Counted from the stretch's first letter, positions 9,790 through 19,166 are shown. The stretch is DNA of 63,027 nucleotides from Comamonas halotolerans (GCF_030162935.1 NZ_JASAUZ010000008.1:1-63027), one strand, 5' to 3'. Made by a program: numbers and translations. Notes: a model not told the origin generated them from the sequence alone.

Positions 9790-9929
9790 TCGATCCGCAT
9801 TGCGCCATGCTGTGAAGTCTGCCCTGACAGTGTCCCCATGCACTGCAGGGCAGCTTTGTTTGTACGGCACAAAAGCATTTAGCCAACGTATATTGCTATC
9901 AAGTTTGATTTGAAGAAGAGGTATTCGTC

Positions 9930-11102
9930 ATGAACACCGTGAAATGGCCCGGCCAGCAAACCTTGCAGGCCTGGCGACATGACTTTCACCGCCATCCGGA
10001 AACTGCCTACCAGGAGCACCGCACCAGCGCGCGTGTAACCGAGCTGCTGCAAAGCTGGGGGCTAGAAGTGCATACCGGGCTGGCTGGCACCGGCGTGGTG
10101 GCCCTGCTGCGTGGCGCGCGTGGTGAAGGGCCGTCGATTGGCTTGCGGGCCGACATGGATGCCTTGCATGTGACAGAGTTGAACCAGTGTGAGCACAAGT
10201 CCGTCAATGAAGGGCGCATGCACGCCTGCGGTCATGATGGGCATACCACCATGTTGCTGGGCGCAGCGCAGGCGCTGGCTTCCAATCCTGATTTTGCGGG
10301 CACGGTGCATTTCATTTTTCAGCCTGCCGAGGAAAACGAAGGCGGTGCCCGTACCATGATTGAGCAGGGGCTGTTTGAGCGTTTCCCCATGCAGGCGGTC
10401 TACAGCATGCACAACTGGCCAGGTCTGCCTGCTGGAACAGCGGCCGTGCATAGCGAAGCCGTGATGGCAGCGTTCGATATTTTTGACCTCACATTGATCG
10501 GTAAAGGATGCCACGCCGCCATGCCGCATTTGGGCAAAGACGCTTTGCTCGCTGCCTGCCAGTTGGTGACGCATTTGCCCGCATTGATTGCGCGCGAGCA
10601 AGAGGTGCACAAGCCCGCCGTGCTGAGTGTGACCAGCTTCAACGCGGGTGACACTTACAACGTGATGCCCGAGCTGATCAAGCTGCGTGGCACAGTGCGG
10701 TGTTTCGACATGGCCCAGCGCGCGCGCATTGAGCAACGGTTCCGCGACGCTATCGATGCCACCTGCGCTTTACACGGTCTGCAGGCGCAATTGGACTATC
10801 GCGTCAGCTATCCGGCCACCATCAACCATCCGGTGCATGCCGAGGTGTGTGCCGAAGTGCTTGAAAGCGTATTGGGTACAGGCAATGTACGCCGTGACAT
10901 GAAGCCCAGCATGGCGTCCGAGGACTTCTCTTTCATGGCGCAGGCCTGCCCAGGCGTTTATATCTGGATGGGCAATGGGGAAGATAGCGCTTCGCTACAC
11001 AATCCCAAGTACGACTTCAACGATGATGTGCTGCCATTGGGCGTTCGCTATTTTGTGGAGCTGGTGTATGCCTTGCTGCGCGATGGCAAGTTGCCTGCCT
11101 GA
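9930..11102 (+). CDS. M20 family metallo-amidohydrolase (hippurate hydrolase/aminoacylase type)
   Basis: 390 aa, ATG with an AAGAGG site 9 nt upstream. Metal-binding motifs are visible: RADMDAL then HACGHDGHT near residue 98, the general base PAEE near 133, and a C-terminal LHNPKYDFND. The lid domain contains the substrate-clamping GKGCHAAMP. The family hydrolyses N-acyl amino acids, hippurate or IAA conjugates; the substrate cannot be fixed from sequence. It follows DUF3100 by 140 nt and is closed by a terminator. Confidence 0.9.
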   Translation: MNTVKWPGQQTLQAWRHDFHRHPETAYQEHRTSARVTELLQSWGLEVHTGLAGTGVVALLRGARGEGPSIGLRADMDALHVTELNQCEHKSVNEGRMHACGHDGHTTMLLGAAQALASNPDFAGTVHFIFQPAEENEGGARTMIEQGLFERFPMQAVYSMHNWPGLPAGTAAVHSEAVMAAFDIFDLTLIGKGCHAAMPHLGKDALLAACQLVTHLPALIAREQEVHKPAVLSVTSFNAGDTYNVMPELIKLRGTVRCFDMAQRARIEQRFRDAIDATCALHGLQAQLDYRVSYPATINHPVHAEVCAEVLESVLGTGNVRRDMKPSMASEDFSFMAQACPGVYIWMGNGEDSASLHNPKYDFNDDVLPLGVRYFVELVYALLRDGKLPA

Positions 11103-11133
11103 GTCTGCTTCAGACAAAAATTCAGTGCTGTGA

Positions 11134-11158
11134 GCCAGTCGAATGACTGGCTTTTTTT
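11134..11158 (+). terminator. Rho-independent terminator after amidohydrolase
   Basis: The hairpin GCCAGTC-GAAT-GACTGGC is followed by seven T residues, about 30 nt after the amidohydrolase stop. Confidence 0.85.
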
Positions 11159-11186
11159 ATGTATAGCCTTTTGGAAGGCTTGCATG

Positions 11187-11212
11187 AAAAACGGCTTGCC
11201 GTAGCAAGCCGC
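11187..11212 (-). terminator. Rho-independent terminator for the TerC gene
   Basis: Read on the minus strand, GCGGCTTGC-TACG-GCAAGCCGT is followed by a short T run. It lies 33 nt past the stop of the TerC-like gene. Confidence 0.75.
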
Positions 11213-11244
11213 TGGTTGATAGGAAGGGTTTGCGCAACTGTCGT

Positions 11245-11940
11245 CTAAACGCTGATTTTTTGAGTTTTACGCTGTTTGAGCCAATGGCCCACAAAGAGCA
11301 CGAATGCTGCACCACAGACCGCTGCCGCATACTTGGCTGCAGGGTACTGCTGGCTGAAGTTGTGCAGGATGTGGTCGTTGACAATGGTTTCGCCTGCCAC
11401 CCAGCCAATTAAGCCTGCTCCCAGCATCACAATCCAGGGGAAGCGCTCCATCAGCTTGATCATCAAAGTGGAGCCAAACAGCACCAGCGGGATGCTCAGG
11501 GCAAGGCCAAAGATCAGCAGCGTCATGTCACCCTGGGCGGTAGCCGCCACGGCAATCACGTTGTCCAGACACATCACCAGGTCAGCCAGCAGGATGGTAC
11601 GGATGGCAGTGAAGATGCCTCCGTTGCCTTTGCCGTTGCCGGAAGTTTCGTCTGCACTGTCTTCACCCTTGAGCAAGCCGACACCGATCCACAGCAGCAG
11701 ACAGCCACCCACGATTTCCAGAAAAGGAAACTGCATGAGCTTGGCTGCCACCACAGTCAGTGAAATGCGCAAGGCGATGGCAAAGCCACAACCCCACAAA
11801 ATTGCTTTGCGCTGCTGCTCTGGGGGCAGTGAACGTGCGGCGAGGGCAATAACTACGGCGTTGTCCCCGGAGAGGATGACGTCGATCCAAATGATCTTGA
11901 AGATGCCGATCCAGAATTCGGCGGTCAGCAGGGTTTCCAT
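11245..11940 (-). CDS. TerC family integral membrane protein (YjbE type)
   Basis: 231 aa with about seven membrane segments. The family signature DVILSGDNAVVIA is near residue 20 and a second acidic DLVMCLDNVIAVA near 118. These paired Asp-bearing helices are thought to carry metal ions; relatives act in Mn2+ export or tellurite resistance. It is transcribed alone. I found no convincing yybP-ykoY-type Mn riboswitch in the 200 nt upstream. Confidence 0.88.
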   Translation of the reverse strand: METLLTAEFWIGIFKIIWIDVILSGDNAVVIALAARSLPPEQQRKAILWGCGFAIALRISLTVVAAKLMQFPFLEIVGGCLLLWIGVGLLKGEDSADETSGNGKGNGGIFTAIRTILLADLVMCLDNVIAVAATAQGDMTLLIFGLALSIPLVLFGSTLMIKLMERFPWIVMLGAGLIGWVAGETIVNDHILHNFSQQYPAAKYAAAVCGAAFVLFVGHWLKQRKTQKISV

Positions 11941-12096
11941 GGAGTCAGTGTAGGCAGACGTTACAAATTGACCATGCAGGACAGAGTCATGTATGCGCGC
12001 ACGTCATGGGCAATTCCAACATTGCTTTACAAATGCCGATTATGGGAGCATAAGCACGCGCGCTGTACTGCAGCAGTATGCGCAGGATGGCGGCGC

Positions 12097-12123
12097 AAAA
12101 ACCAAGAGCGGCCAGCGCCGCTC
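12097..12123 (-). terminator. Rho-independent terminator for the thiamine-diphosphate enzyme gene
   Basis: On the minus strand GAGCGG-CGCTGG-CCGCTC is followed by TTGGTTTTT, 20-45 nt beyond the stop codon. Confidence 0.75.
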
Positions 12124-12142
12124 GGGAGAATGCCAGAAGAAA

Positions 12143-13801
12143 TCAAATTCTCGCGGTGGGAGTGATTTGTAGCGGATCGGTGATCAGTTCAATCAATGCG
12201 GGTGCCTGGGCCTGTTGCGCGCGCTCGAAGGCTGCAGGAAAGTCTTCGTCACGCTGCACGCGCTCGGCATGTGCACCGAAGGCCAGCGCGAGTTGCACAA
12301 AGTCTGGGCTGTCAATCTGCGTGGCGCTGATGCGGCCTGGAAATTCGCGCTCCTGGTGCATGCGAATAGTTCCGTACATGCCATTGTTGACCACGATGAC
12401 GATGATGTTAGCGCCAAATTGCTTGGCCGTTGCCAGCTCTTGCGGATACATCAAAAAGCAGCCATCACCCGCAAAGCACACCACCGTGCGTTCCGGGCAT
12501 TGAAGCTTGGCAGCAATTGCAGCAGGCAGGCCGTAGCCCATGGCTCCGTTGGTGGGCGCAAGCTCTGTTCCCAACTTTTTGTACTGGAAGTGACGATGCA
12601 CCCAGACGGTGTAGTTGCCCGCGCCATTGCTGATGACCGCATCTTCCGGCAGAACGCGGGTGAGGTGACCGACGACATAGCCCATATCCACACCCTGCAG
12701 CGCACTGCTGCGCGCAGGGGGAGTGTTGTGTGCCACATAGTTGCTGCGTGCCTGTTGTGTCCACTCGCTCCATACCGGGGCTGAGGGCAGGGCGGGCAGT
12801 GCGGCCAGGGCTTTGCTTGCCTGCGGCATGCTGCAGGCCATGCCAATGTCGCAATGAAAGACGCGATTGATTTCTTCCGGTTGCGGGTGCACGTGGATGA
12901 GCTTTTGCACAGGCTGTGGGCAGCGGATGAGCTGGTAGTCGGTCGATGTGGTTTCCGACATGCGGCTACCCAGCACCAGCAGCAAGTCGGCCTCTTTGAC
13001 GGTGTTGACCAGCGCGGGGGAAATGCTCAAGCCCAGTTGACCTACGTAATGCGCATTACGGTTATCAAAAATGTCCTGGCGCCTGAAGCCCGCTGCTACC
13101 GGTAGCCGGTAGCGTTCGACAAAGGCAGTCAAATCCGCCCGGGCTTGTTCCGTCCAGCCAGTGCCTCCCACAATGACCAGTGGCCGTTGGGCCTGTTGCA
13201 ATGCAGCGTGAAGCGCCAGGATGGCTTGTGGGTCTGCCGCTGGTTCTGCGGGGATGACCGGTGGCAGCTGCTGCACATTCTGTGCGGTGTCAAAAACAAC
13301 CTCTTCAGGCAAGGCAATGACGACGGGGCCCTTGCGCCCAGACATGGCGACATTGAATGCGCGATGGATGATTTCAGGCAAGCGCTCGATGGCATCCACC
13401 TCAGTGACCCACTTGGCCAGACTGCCATACATGCTACGGTAGTTGATCTCCTGGAAAGCCTCTCGCTCCTTGAATGCGCTGGCCACTTGCCCGATGAACA
13501 AGATCATGGGCGTTGAGTCCTGCATGGCTGTATGCACACCATTGCTCGCATGGGTGGCACCAGGGCCGCGTGTGACAAAAGCAATGCCAGGGCGGCCCGT
13601 GATCTTGCCGTAGGCGTCAGCCATATTTGAAGCCGCCCCCTCATGCTTGCTGACGATGGTGCGTATTGTCGGGTGCTGGTGCAATGCGTCCAGCACCGGC
13701 AGATAACTTTCTCCAGGAACGCAGTAAATGGTGTCTACGCCATTGCGTGCCAATGCCTCGACGAGGATGCTGCCGCCATTGATATCGTGTGTCTCGCTCA
13801 T
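12143..13801 (-). CDS. Thiamine-diphosphate-dependent enzyme (acetolactate synthase large-subunit-like)
   Basis: 552 aa with the three-domain ThDP fold. The N-terminal PYR domain has the activating Glu in SKHEGAASNMADAYG and GRPGIAFVTRGPGATHA. A central rossmann-like domain follows, and the C-terminal PP domain carries GDGCF...NNGMYGT for Mg-ThDP. It resembles IlvB-like and related decarboxylases, but no small regulatory subunit gene follows, so a catabolic 2-oxo-acid decarboxylase or carboligase is as likely as acetolactate synthase. It is on the same strand as a Bug binding-protein gene 147 nt upstream. Confidence 0.85.
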   Translation of the reverse strand: MSETHDINGGSILVEALARNGVDTIYCVPGESYLPVLDALHQHPTIRTIVSKHEGAASNMADAYGKITGRPGIAFVTRGPGATHASNGVHTAMQDSTPMILFIGQVASAFKEREAFQEINYRSMYGSLAKWVTEVDAIERLPEIIHRAFNVAMSGRKGPVVIALPEEVVFDTAQNVQQLPPVIPAEPAADPQAILALHAALQQAQRPLVIVGGTGWTEQARADLTAFVERYRLPVAAGFRRQDIFDNRNAHYVGQLGLSISPALVNTVKEADLLLVLGSRMSETTSTDYQLIRCPQPVQKLIHVHPQPEEINRVFHCDIGMACSMPQASKALAALPALPSAPVWSEWTQQARSNYVAHNTPPARSSALQGVDMGYVVGHLTRVLPEDAVISNGAGNYTVWVHRHFQYKKLGTELAPTNGAMGYGLPAAIAAKLQCPERTVVCFAGDGCFLMYPQELATAKQFGANIIVIVVNNGMYGTIRMHQEREFPGRISATQIDSPDFVQLALAFGAHAERVQRDEDFPAAFERAQQAQAPALIELITDPLQITPTARI

Positions 13802-13948
13802 GCCGTGATGTTTGTAAAGGTGGGATGCCGGATTGGGTGTGGTTGCAGGTACATGCTTCAGGGCCGTATCTGCAACTGATCATTCAACAGTATGTGCCGT
13901 GCTTGCCAGCCCTGAGCTGTCATTGGCTGACAAGCGTGGTGCAATGCG

Positions 13949-14938
13949 CTAGTCCACCGTTGCGCCTGAAGCTTTGACAATGGGAGCCCAGGTTTGCACT
14001 TCGCTGCGGATAAAGTTGCTGAATTGCTGCGGGGTGTTTTTCTCGGCCACGGCGCCCAGCTTGGCGTAGGCTTCTTTGACCGAAGCCTTGGTAAATGCCT
14101 GGTTCATGGCGTGATTGAGCTTGTCTATGACTTCCTTCGGGGTGCCTTTGGGGGCAATCAGGCCGAACCACGATGTCACATCAAATGGCGCAATGCCGCT
14201 TTCCTCCAGAGTGGGGACATCAGGCGCGGAAGCTGAACGTGATTTGGTGGTGACCGCCAATGCCTTGAGCTTGCCGCTTTGCACATGGGGCCAGGAAGCG
14301 GGCATGTTGTCGAACATGAAGTGCACCTGACCACCTATCAGGTCGGTCACCGCGGGTGCGCTGCCTTTGTACGGAATGTGCTGGGTTTTCAAGCCTGTGC
14401 GCACCTTGAACATCTCGCCGGCCATATGAATGGATGTACCGCTACCCGAGGAGGCATAGGCGATCTTGTCGTTGTTGGCACGCGCCCAATCGATGAACTC
14501 TTTGACGTTATTGGCTGGAACGCTGGGATGTACAACCAGAATATTGGGCACTTTGGCGCCCAGGGCGATGGCATCAAAGTCGCGCTGCAGGTCGAACTTC
14601 ACGTTGGGATAGAGCGTCTGGTTGATGGCGCTGGTCACAGCAACAAACAGCAGCGTGTAACCATCAGGCGCAGCGCCAGCGACTTGTTCGGTCGCAATAT
14701 TGCTGCCTCCACCCGGGCGGTTTTCGATCACAAAGGGCTGCCTCAATGTCTCCGTCAATTCTTTGGCCATGATGCGCGCGACCACATCGGTGGTGCCACC
14801 GGCGGAGAAGCCAACCATGATTTTGACGGGTTTGCTTGGATAGTTGCTTTGTGCCGTAGCACCAAATGCAGTGAGAGCCAGGGCCGCTGCACTGGAGTGC
14901 AACAAAGCACGGCGAGAAAACAGACTGGCAAAGCGCAT
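13949..14938 (-). CDS. Bug family tripartite tricarboxylate transporter substrate-binding protein
   Basis: 329 aa from ATG 14938, with GGAG 8 nt upstream; the longer open frame adds unconserved residues. The N-terminus MRFASLFSRRALLHSSAAALA is a signal peptide with a Tat-like twin arginine, cleaved after ...GATAQ. The mature protein has the Bug hallmarks YPSKPVKIMVGFSAGGTTDVVAR, ENRPGGGSNIATE and PYKGSAPAVTDLIGGQV. It captures an organic acid in the periplasm. No TctA/TctB membrane genes are nearby, which is common for Bug proteins in Burkholderiales. Confidence 0.92.
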   Translation of the reverse strand: MRFASLFSRRALLHSSAAALALTAFGATAQSNYPSKPVKIMVGFSAGGTTDVVARIMAKELTETLRQPFVIENRPGGGSNIATEQVAGAAPDGYTLLFVAVTSAINQTLYPNVKFDLQRDFDAIALGAKVPNILVVHPSVPANNVKEFIDWARANNDKIAYASSGSGTSIHMAGEMFKVRTGLKTQHIPYKGSAPAVTDLIGGQVHFMFDNMPASWPHVQSGKLKALAVTTKSRSASAPDVPTLEESGIAPFDVTSWFGLIAPKGTPKEVIDKLNHAMNQAFTKASVKEAYAKLGAVAEKNTPQQFSNFIRSEVQTWAPIVKASGATVD

Positions 14939-15246
14939 GCGTGAAACTCCATGTTGGACTGAGAAGTTGCACTGTAGAAAGTGTGGCCCGAGTACTGCAG
15001 CGGGTTTACCCGCTGGACCCGTGAGTGGCATTGATCGCTAAGACTTGGATGCGTCATCCGCTGGTGTCATGATCTGTCCAGTCCGCTGCGTATTTGCTTC
15101 AAAGCGGGCCAAAACCAGATAGAACGCCGCACTCAGTTTTGCTTAAAACATAAGCAATCGAGGCCGTGTGATGAAAATTTTTAGTTTTTTATGGCGTTTT
15201 TCCCCGAAGGCGTTAAAAACTGCATGCATAATCTCGGCTTCTCTCA
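14939..15246. other. Intergenic region upstream of tRNA genes
   Basis: No gene is seen. The right part holds an A/T-rich stretch (15165-15230) ending in GCATAAT, a plausible -10 element for the tRNA pair. The left part should hold the promoter of the Bug gene. Confidence 0.4.
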
Positions 15247-15323
15247 AGGGGAGTCGCCAAGTTGGTTAAGGCACCGGATTTTGATTCCGGCATGCGAGGG
15301 TTCGAGTCCTTCCTCCCCTGCCA
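15247..15323 (+). tRNA. tRNA-Gln (anticodon TTG)
   Basis: A full cloverleaf can be drawn: acceptor AGGGGAG/CTCCCCT, T-arm GAGGGTTCGAGTCCTTC, anticodon stem CCGGA-TTTTGAT-TCCGG with anticodon TTG, and CCA encoded in the DNA. Confidence 0.95.
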
Positions 15324-15364
15324 GATTAAGTTCTGATCTGCGTAAGCACTGATTGGAGCGTCGT

Positions 15365-15441
15365 AGGGGAGTCGCCAAGTTGGTTAAGGCACCGGATTTT
15401 GATTCCGGCATGCGAGGGTTCGAGTCCTTCCTCCCCTGCCA
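15365..15441 (+). tRNA. tRNA-Gln (anticodon TTG), second identical copy
   Basis: Identical over all 77 nt to the copy at 15247-15323 and separated from it by a 41-nt spacer. The two are almost certainly one transcript that ends at the terminator at 15449-15482. Confidence 0.95.
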
Positions 15442-15448
15442 AAATTTG

Positions 15449-15482
15449 AAGCCCAGTCAGCACATTCTGACTGGGCTTTTTT
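15449..15482 (+). terminator. Rho-independent terminator of the tRNA-Gln transcript
   Basis: A 12-bp stem, AAGCCCAGTCAG/CTGACTGGGCTT, with loop CACATT is followed by a T run, directly after the second tRNA. Confidence 0.92.
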
Positions 15483-15535
15483 CGTACTGGCCTTACCGGA
15501 TCTTATCTGCCCGCTGTGGGGCAGGCATCAACGGC

Positions 15536-15859
15536 TTAACGAGCAATGAGCTGAACCTTCAAGGTTTCACCTTGCTCCAATAGCTGAAACAGTCGGTCAA
15601 TATTGGGGTGGCTGCCAGGGTGAAGGCGCGCCGTTTCTGTGTGTTCGGCGAACAGCTCCAACCCTTCCTGCGCGGCAGCAGCATTGATGCAGCCGTGCTT
15701 GGCTGCCAGCGCGGCATATATACGCAATGATCCCGTTTTGCCAGGTTCGTTAGCGATGCTTGCCACGGTGTTGCCTTGCGCATCCAGCAGTTGTAGCTGC
15801 GCGAGATGGTCGATGGGAGGAAGTTGTTGCAGGTTGTCGGCAAAGGCCATGAGAGTCAC
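15536..15859 (-). CDS. DUF2322 family protein
   Basis: 107 aa small soluble protein. The pattern AFADNLQQLPPIDHLAQLQLLD ... NEPGKTGSLRIYAAL ... EHTETARLHPGSHPNIDRLF matches my memory of the uncharacterised DUF2322 family in beta- and gammaproteobacteria. The start could be ATG 15859 or 15850. Function unknown. It lies 45 nt downstream of the helicase gene on the same strand and may be cotranscribed with it. Confidence 0.75.
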   Translation of the reverse strand: MTLMAFADNLQQLPPIDHLAQLQLLDAQGNTVASIANEPGKTGSLRIYAALAAKHGCINAAAAQEGLELFAEHTETARLHPGSHPNIDRLFQLLEQGETLKVQLIAR

Positions 15860-15904
15860 TCACAAAGTCAAATAAAAGATAGATACGACAGCAGTTTTGG
15901 GTGC

Positions 15905-17851
15905 CTAACGATGATGGGTAGCTGCTGCTTCATGTGTCAGTTGTGCTTCTGGGTGGGAGCAATGAGTGAGCAGCCATAGCTTGTGCCTGGCACGCGTCAT
16001 GGCGACATACAGGCGGTTGCGTTCCAGAAATGCGGTTTCTTTGGGCGCGGTGGCAGGAAAGCGGCCTGGCTGCAAAAAGGGCAGGGCCACATACTCAAAC
16101 TCCTGTCCTTTGGCTTGTTCAATGCTCAGCAGCTGAAAGTCAAAAACCTGTCCCGCGCGCAAGGCTTTCTGCGTGCGCCGTGCCATGTCTGTCACCTGTT
16201 GAAGCACTTGCGGAACGCTCAGACCGCTGATGGCTTTCATGAAGCTTTGAATGCGTGCTTTGAGCTGTGCTTTATCGTCCTGCGGCATCGGCGTCGCGGC
16301 GAACAGACCCCAGACATCAGCTTGCTCCAGCAAATCAAGGGCGTTGGATTGCAGGGCAAGCGGAAGGCCCAAAAAATTGCCAAATGCTGAGAGGTTGCGT
16401 TGTCCGCCTTGCAAACTGTGCTCACCAATCAGAAAGCGCCACATGATTTGCGGGTTGGCATGCATTTGCGCAGCCATGGTGGAAAGCTCATGGTCGCTTT
16501 TTTGGGTTTGCACGCTACCTTTGCCAAAGTACAGCGCACCATCAATGAAGGCCTCAAGAATGCTTGGATCCAGTGTGCAGGTGCTGCTTTTCCAATCCGG
16601 TGCCTGCATGGCGTGGGTGTAGAGCAGTCCCAAGAGCAGGGCAATTTCGCGGTGCAGGTAAAAAGGCTGGAGGCCATGCAGGCTGACGGTTTTGCCAGCT
16701 CTGTCCACTGCAAACTCGATGGCCGTGGCATCGTGCGCGTGGCGCACAATGATGGTCAGCGGAGTGTGCGGCGTGTGTTGTGCAATCGAGGCCTGTGCCT
16801 GGAGCAAGTGGTCAATGCACTGTGTGTCATCAGCGTATGTCCATTGCGTGACTGTGCTGCGGCGCGTGCTGGGCGCTTTCATATCAACGTCAAACCAGTG
16901 ATTGACGGTTTGGGCGATTTGCGGACCGAAGCGGCGCGACTGGGTCAGGGGCAGGCTTTCTGTAGGGTGAGGCAGGAAGTCCGAGAGTTGGTGCAGCTTG
17001 TCTTGGAAGACCGACCACGCCTGCGCTTCAATGTGCTGGTTGAAGTCGCCCGCACCCAAGAAGCGTGCCTGGCTTTGGCTGAGAATGTGGCGCAGCACGT
17101 TCAATGATGCCAAGTCCAGGTCGTGCATTTCGTCGAACAGCACCCAGTCGTAAGGGGCTGAAAAAGGCAGGCCTTCTTCTTGTGCCAAGGCATAGCTGCA
17201 GTCACCTTCCGCGTAGTAGCGCATGTCACCACAGTCATCCATGCGCAGTCGTTCATAGGCTGCAAAAAGACGCGCCTGGGTGTAGTCGAGCAGGTGGTTT
17301 TCGCAAAACTCGGCCAGATCACAGTCTTCCTCACGCACGCGCTGCAAGAGCAGGGATTTTTTGGCTGCGCGATTGAAGGCCGCAAAGCCCTGCATATCGA
17401 CCTCGGTGGGCAATTCAATGCGGGGATCAGGCAAGCGCTGCAACTGTGCCTCAAGCAGTTGCAGCGCTTGCCTGGCCTGGCTGCGCAGCTCCAGCGGGTC
17501 TGTCACAAAGCGCACGGCAGGATCTTGCTGGCGCAATGCGCGCGCGCACCAACGCTCCAGCGTGGTGATGTGAATGTTGGCGGGAATGTGCTGCAGCAGC
17601 ATCTGCAGGCGGTGCCTGAAGGCCTGCACTCCGGCTTTGGAGTAGGCCAGCACAAGGATGCGGCATTCAGGTTTTTGGCGCAGAGCCTGAGTGGCACAGC
17701 AAGCCAGTGTGGTGGTTTTGCCCGTGCCTGCCAATGCCGCAATTATGGCCGAGGTTGCAGGGCTTTTGAGAATGGCCTGTTGCTCTGTAGTGAGCAGCAA
17801 GTGATGACCTTGGTCAGTCGCAAAGGCGTTGAAGCGGGCAGAGAGAGTCAA
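15905..17851 (-). CDS. UvrD/Rep-like superfamily I helicase
   Basis: 648 aa. Walker A LAGTGKTTT at residues 40-48 follows a Q-motif-like LTTEQQAIL. Motif II is VLFDEMHDLD near 240, and C-terminal motifs KGQEFEYVALP and NRLYVAMTRAR near 580 and 620 are typical of UvrD-like helicases. It is shorter than UvrD or PcrA (about 720 aa) and lacks an obvious nuclease domain. The usual DEQ(D/E) motif II is altered to DEMHD. ATP-dependent 3'-5' DNA unwinding is inferred. It is not flanked by recognisable repair or defence partners. Confidence 0.85.
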   Translation of the reverse strand: MTLSARFNAFATDQGHHLLLTTEQQAILKSPATSAIIAALAGTGKTTTLACCATQALRQKPECRILVLAYSKAGVQAFRHRLQMLLQHIPANIHITTLERWCARALRQQDPAVRFVTDPLELRSQARQALQLLEAQLQRLPDPRIELPTEVDMQGFAAFNRAAKKSLLLQRVREEDCDLAEFCENHLLDYTQARLFAAYERLRMDDCGDMRYYAEGDCSYALAQEEGLPFSAPYDWVLFDEMHDLDLASLNVLRHILSQSQARFLGAGDFNQHIEAQAWSVFQDKLHQLSDFLPHPTESLPLTQSRRFGPQIAQTVNHWFDVDMKAPSTRRSTVTQWTYADDTQCIDHLLQAQASIAQHTPHTPLTIIVRHAHDATAIEFAVDRAGKTVSLHGLQPFYLHREIALLLGLLYTHAMQAPDWKSSTCTLDPSILEAFIDGALYFGKGSVQTQKSDHELSTMAAQMHANPQIMWRFLIGEHSLQGGQRNLSAFGNFLGLPLALQSNALDLLEQADVWGLFAATPMPQDDKAQLKARIQSFMKAISGLSVPQVLQQVTDMARRTQKALRAGQVFDFQLLSIEQAKGQEFEYVALPFLQPGRFPATAPKETAFLERNRLYVAMTRARHKLWLLTHCSHPEAQLTHEAAATHHR

Positions 17852-17945
17852 AGCGTTGTTTAAACAGAGTGGCTGTATGTATGCACAGCTTGAGTGTAGT
17901 CGTTGCAGCTATGGCAAGCTGTACGACTGAAGCAAGCAGTCAAGC

Positions 17946-18680
17946 TTACATGCCATCTTCGTGGCGACGCTGGCCCATACCGATGCCAAGGCCCATGCCG
18001 CCACCACCACCGCCACCGCTTGCTCCACCGCCACCTCCACGGTTGCCGCCAGCACCGCCTTCCGCATTGGCGCCACGGCGCATACCTGCACCGCTGCCAC
18101 TATTTGGGCGCAGAGGACCCTGGTTGGGAATGGCCACATCTGCAGGGATGGGCTCCAGATACAAAGCTGCGCGAATAAACAGGCGCAGCGAATGGACCAG
18201 GGCTGCAGTCTGCACGGGTCTGCCTGCCACCATGTCTTGCGCCGCCTGTGCGGCCATGCGCACCTGGTCTTCGGTGCCCAGCAAGATGATGTCGGACAGC
18301 GCAGCCTCCACGCTGTCGCGTGTACGGCGCTGGCGCTCGGAGTTGCCGCCAACGACCGGGCTGTCATCGTCTTCATCGGGTTCCAGGCCTTCAACGCCTG
18401 ACTCTTCCGCACGTTCACCAGCTTGGGTCATGGCGCGTGCTTCACGCAGGTGGACGGGGCTGACGGTGAGATTGCCCGTGAATGAGCCGCCCAGAGTTTT
18501 GTAGGCAGCAATCAAGGTGCGCAGACGTTCATTGATCTGGCGGTTCTCACGTTCACGGCGCTTCTGGATAGTCTGCATGAAAAGCAGGCGCACGCCCATC
18601 ATCATGAGCGTCATCAACAGCAGACCCAACACCGTGGTGGCGATGGATGACCAGGAGCTGAAATCAAACATTCCGCGCAT
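17946..18680 (-). CDS. Hypothetical membrane-anchored protein with glycine-rich tail
   Basis: 244 aa. One N-terminal membrane helix (residues about 10-35, SIATTVLGLLLMTLMMMGVRLLF) is followed by a basic RRERENRQINERLR stretch, an acidic segment (EPDEDDDSP), a helical region and a glycine-rich C-terminus. The topology suggests a cytoplasmic body anchored in the inner membrane. The true start may be the second Met (18671). Lies 15 nt downstream of the EVE gene. Function unknown. Confidence 0.7.
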   Translation of the reverse strand: MRGMFDFSSWSSIATTVLGLLLMTLMMMGVRLLFMQTIQKRRERENRQINERLRTLIAAYKTLGGSFTGNLTVSPVHLREARAMTQAGERAEESGVEGLEPDEDDDSPVVGGNSERQRRTRDSVEAALSDIILLGTEDQVRMAAQAAQDMVAGRPVQTAALVHSLRLFIRAALYLEPIPADVAIPNQGPLRPNSGSGAGMRRGANAEGGAGGNRGGGGGASGGGGGGGMGLGIGMGQRRHEDGM

Positions 18681-18695
18681 AGGGCTCTTTCTTGC

Positions 18696-19166
18696 TCATT
18701 TCAGAATGACATCCATGATGTAGTGCCATTCCTCGGGTGTGACGGGTGTGATCGACAGCCTGTTGCCACGTTGGAGCACGCGCATATTCTGCAAAGCCGT
18801 GTGTTCGCGCAGTTCGACAATCGACACGTAGCGCGTTTTTTTGACAGCCTGAACATCCACCAATAACCAGCGTGGTTTGTCTGGCGAAGACTTGGGGTCG
18901 TAGTAGGCGTCTGCCGGATCGAACTGGGTAGGGTCCACACGCAAGTTACCGGCTATGCGCGCAATGCCATGAATGCCAGGTTCTGTGCAGCTGGAGTGCC
19001 AATACAGCACGCCATCGCCCTCTTGCATCTGGTCGCGCATGAAGTTGCGCGCCTGGTAATTGCGCACGCCGGTCCATGGCATGAGCCGGTCTGGCGCGTT
19101 GAGCGCGTGGTCAATCGAGTATGCATCGGGCTCATTTTTCATGAGCCAGTATTGAGGACTGGTCAT
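18696..19166 (-). CDS. EVE domain-containing protein
   Basis: 156 aa from ATG 19166 (MTSPQYWLMKNEPDAYSI); the longer frame is not conserved. The family pattern YWLMKNEPD, WTGVRNYQARNFMRD, GDGVLYWHSSCTEPGIHGIARI and the C-terminal LQRGNRLSITPVTPEEW are clear. EVE domains are PUA-like folds that bind modified bases in nucleic acid. As a single-domain version it is probably a housekeeping RNA or DNA base reader rather than a restriction component. Confidence 0.92.
   Translation of the reverse strand: MTSPQYWLMKNEPDAYSIDHALNAPDRLMPWTGVRNYQARNFMRDQMQEGDGVLYWHSSCTEPGIHGIARIAGNLRVDPTQFDPADAYYDPKSSPDKPRWLLVDVQAVKKTRYVSIVELREHTALQNMRVLQRGNRLSITPVTPEEWHYIMDVILK

Noticed and set aside
11941..12142. Possible Mn-sensing riboswitch upstream of the TerC gene
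   Set aside because: I could not find the conserved internal elements; the only clear structure is the terminator of the upstream gene.
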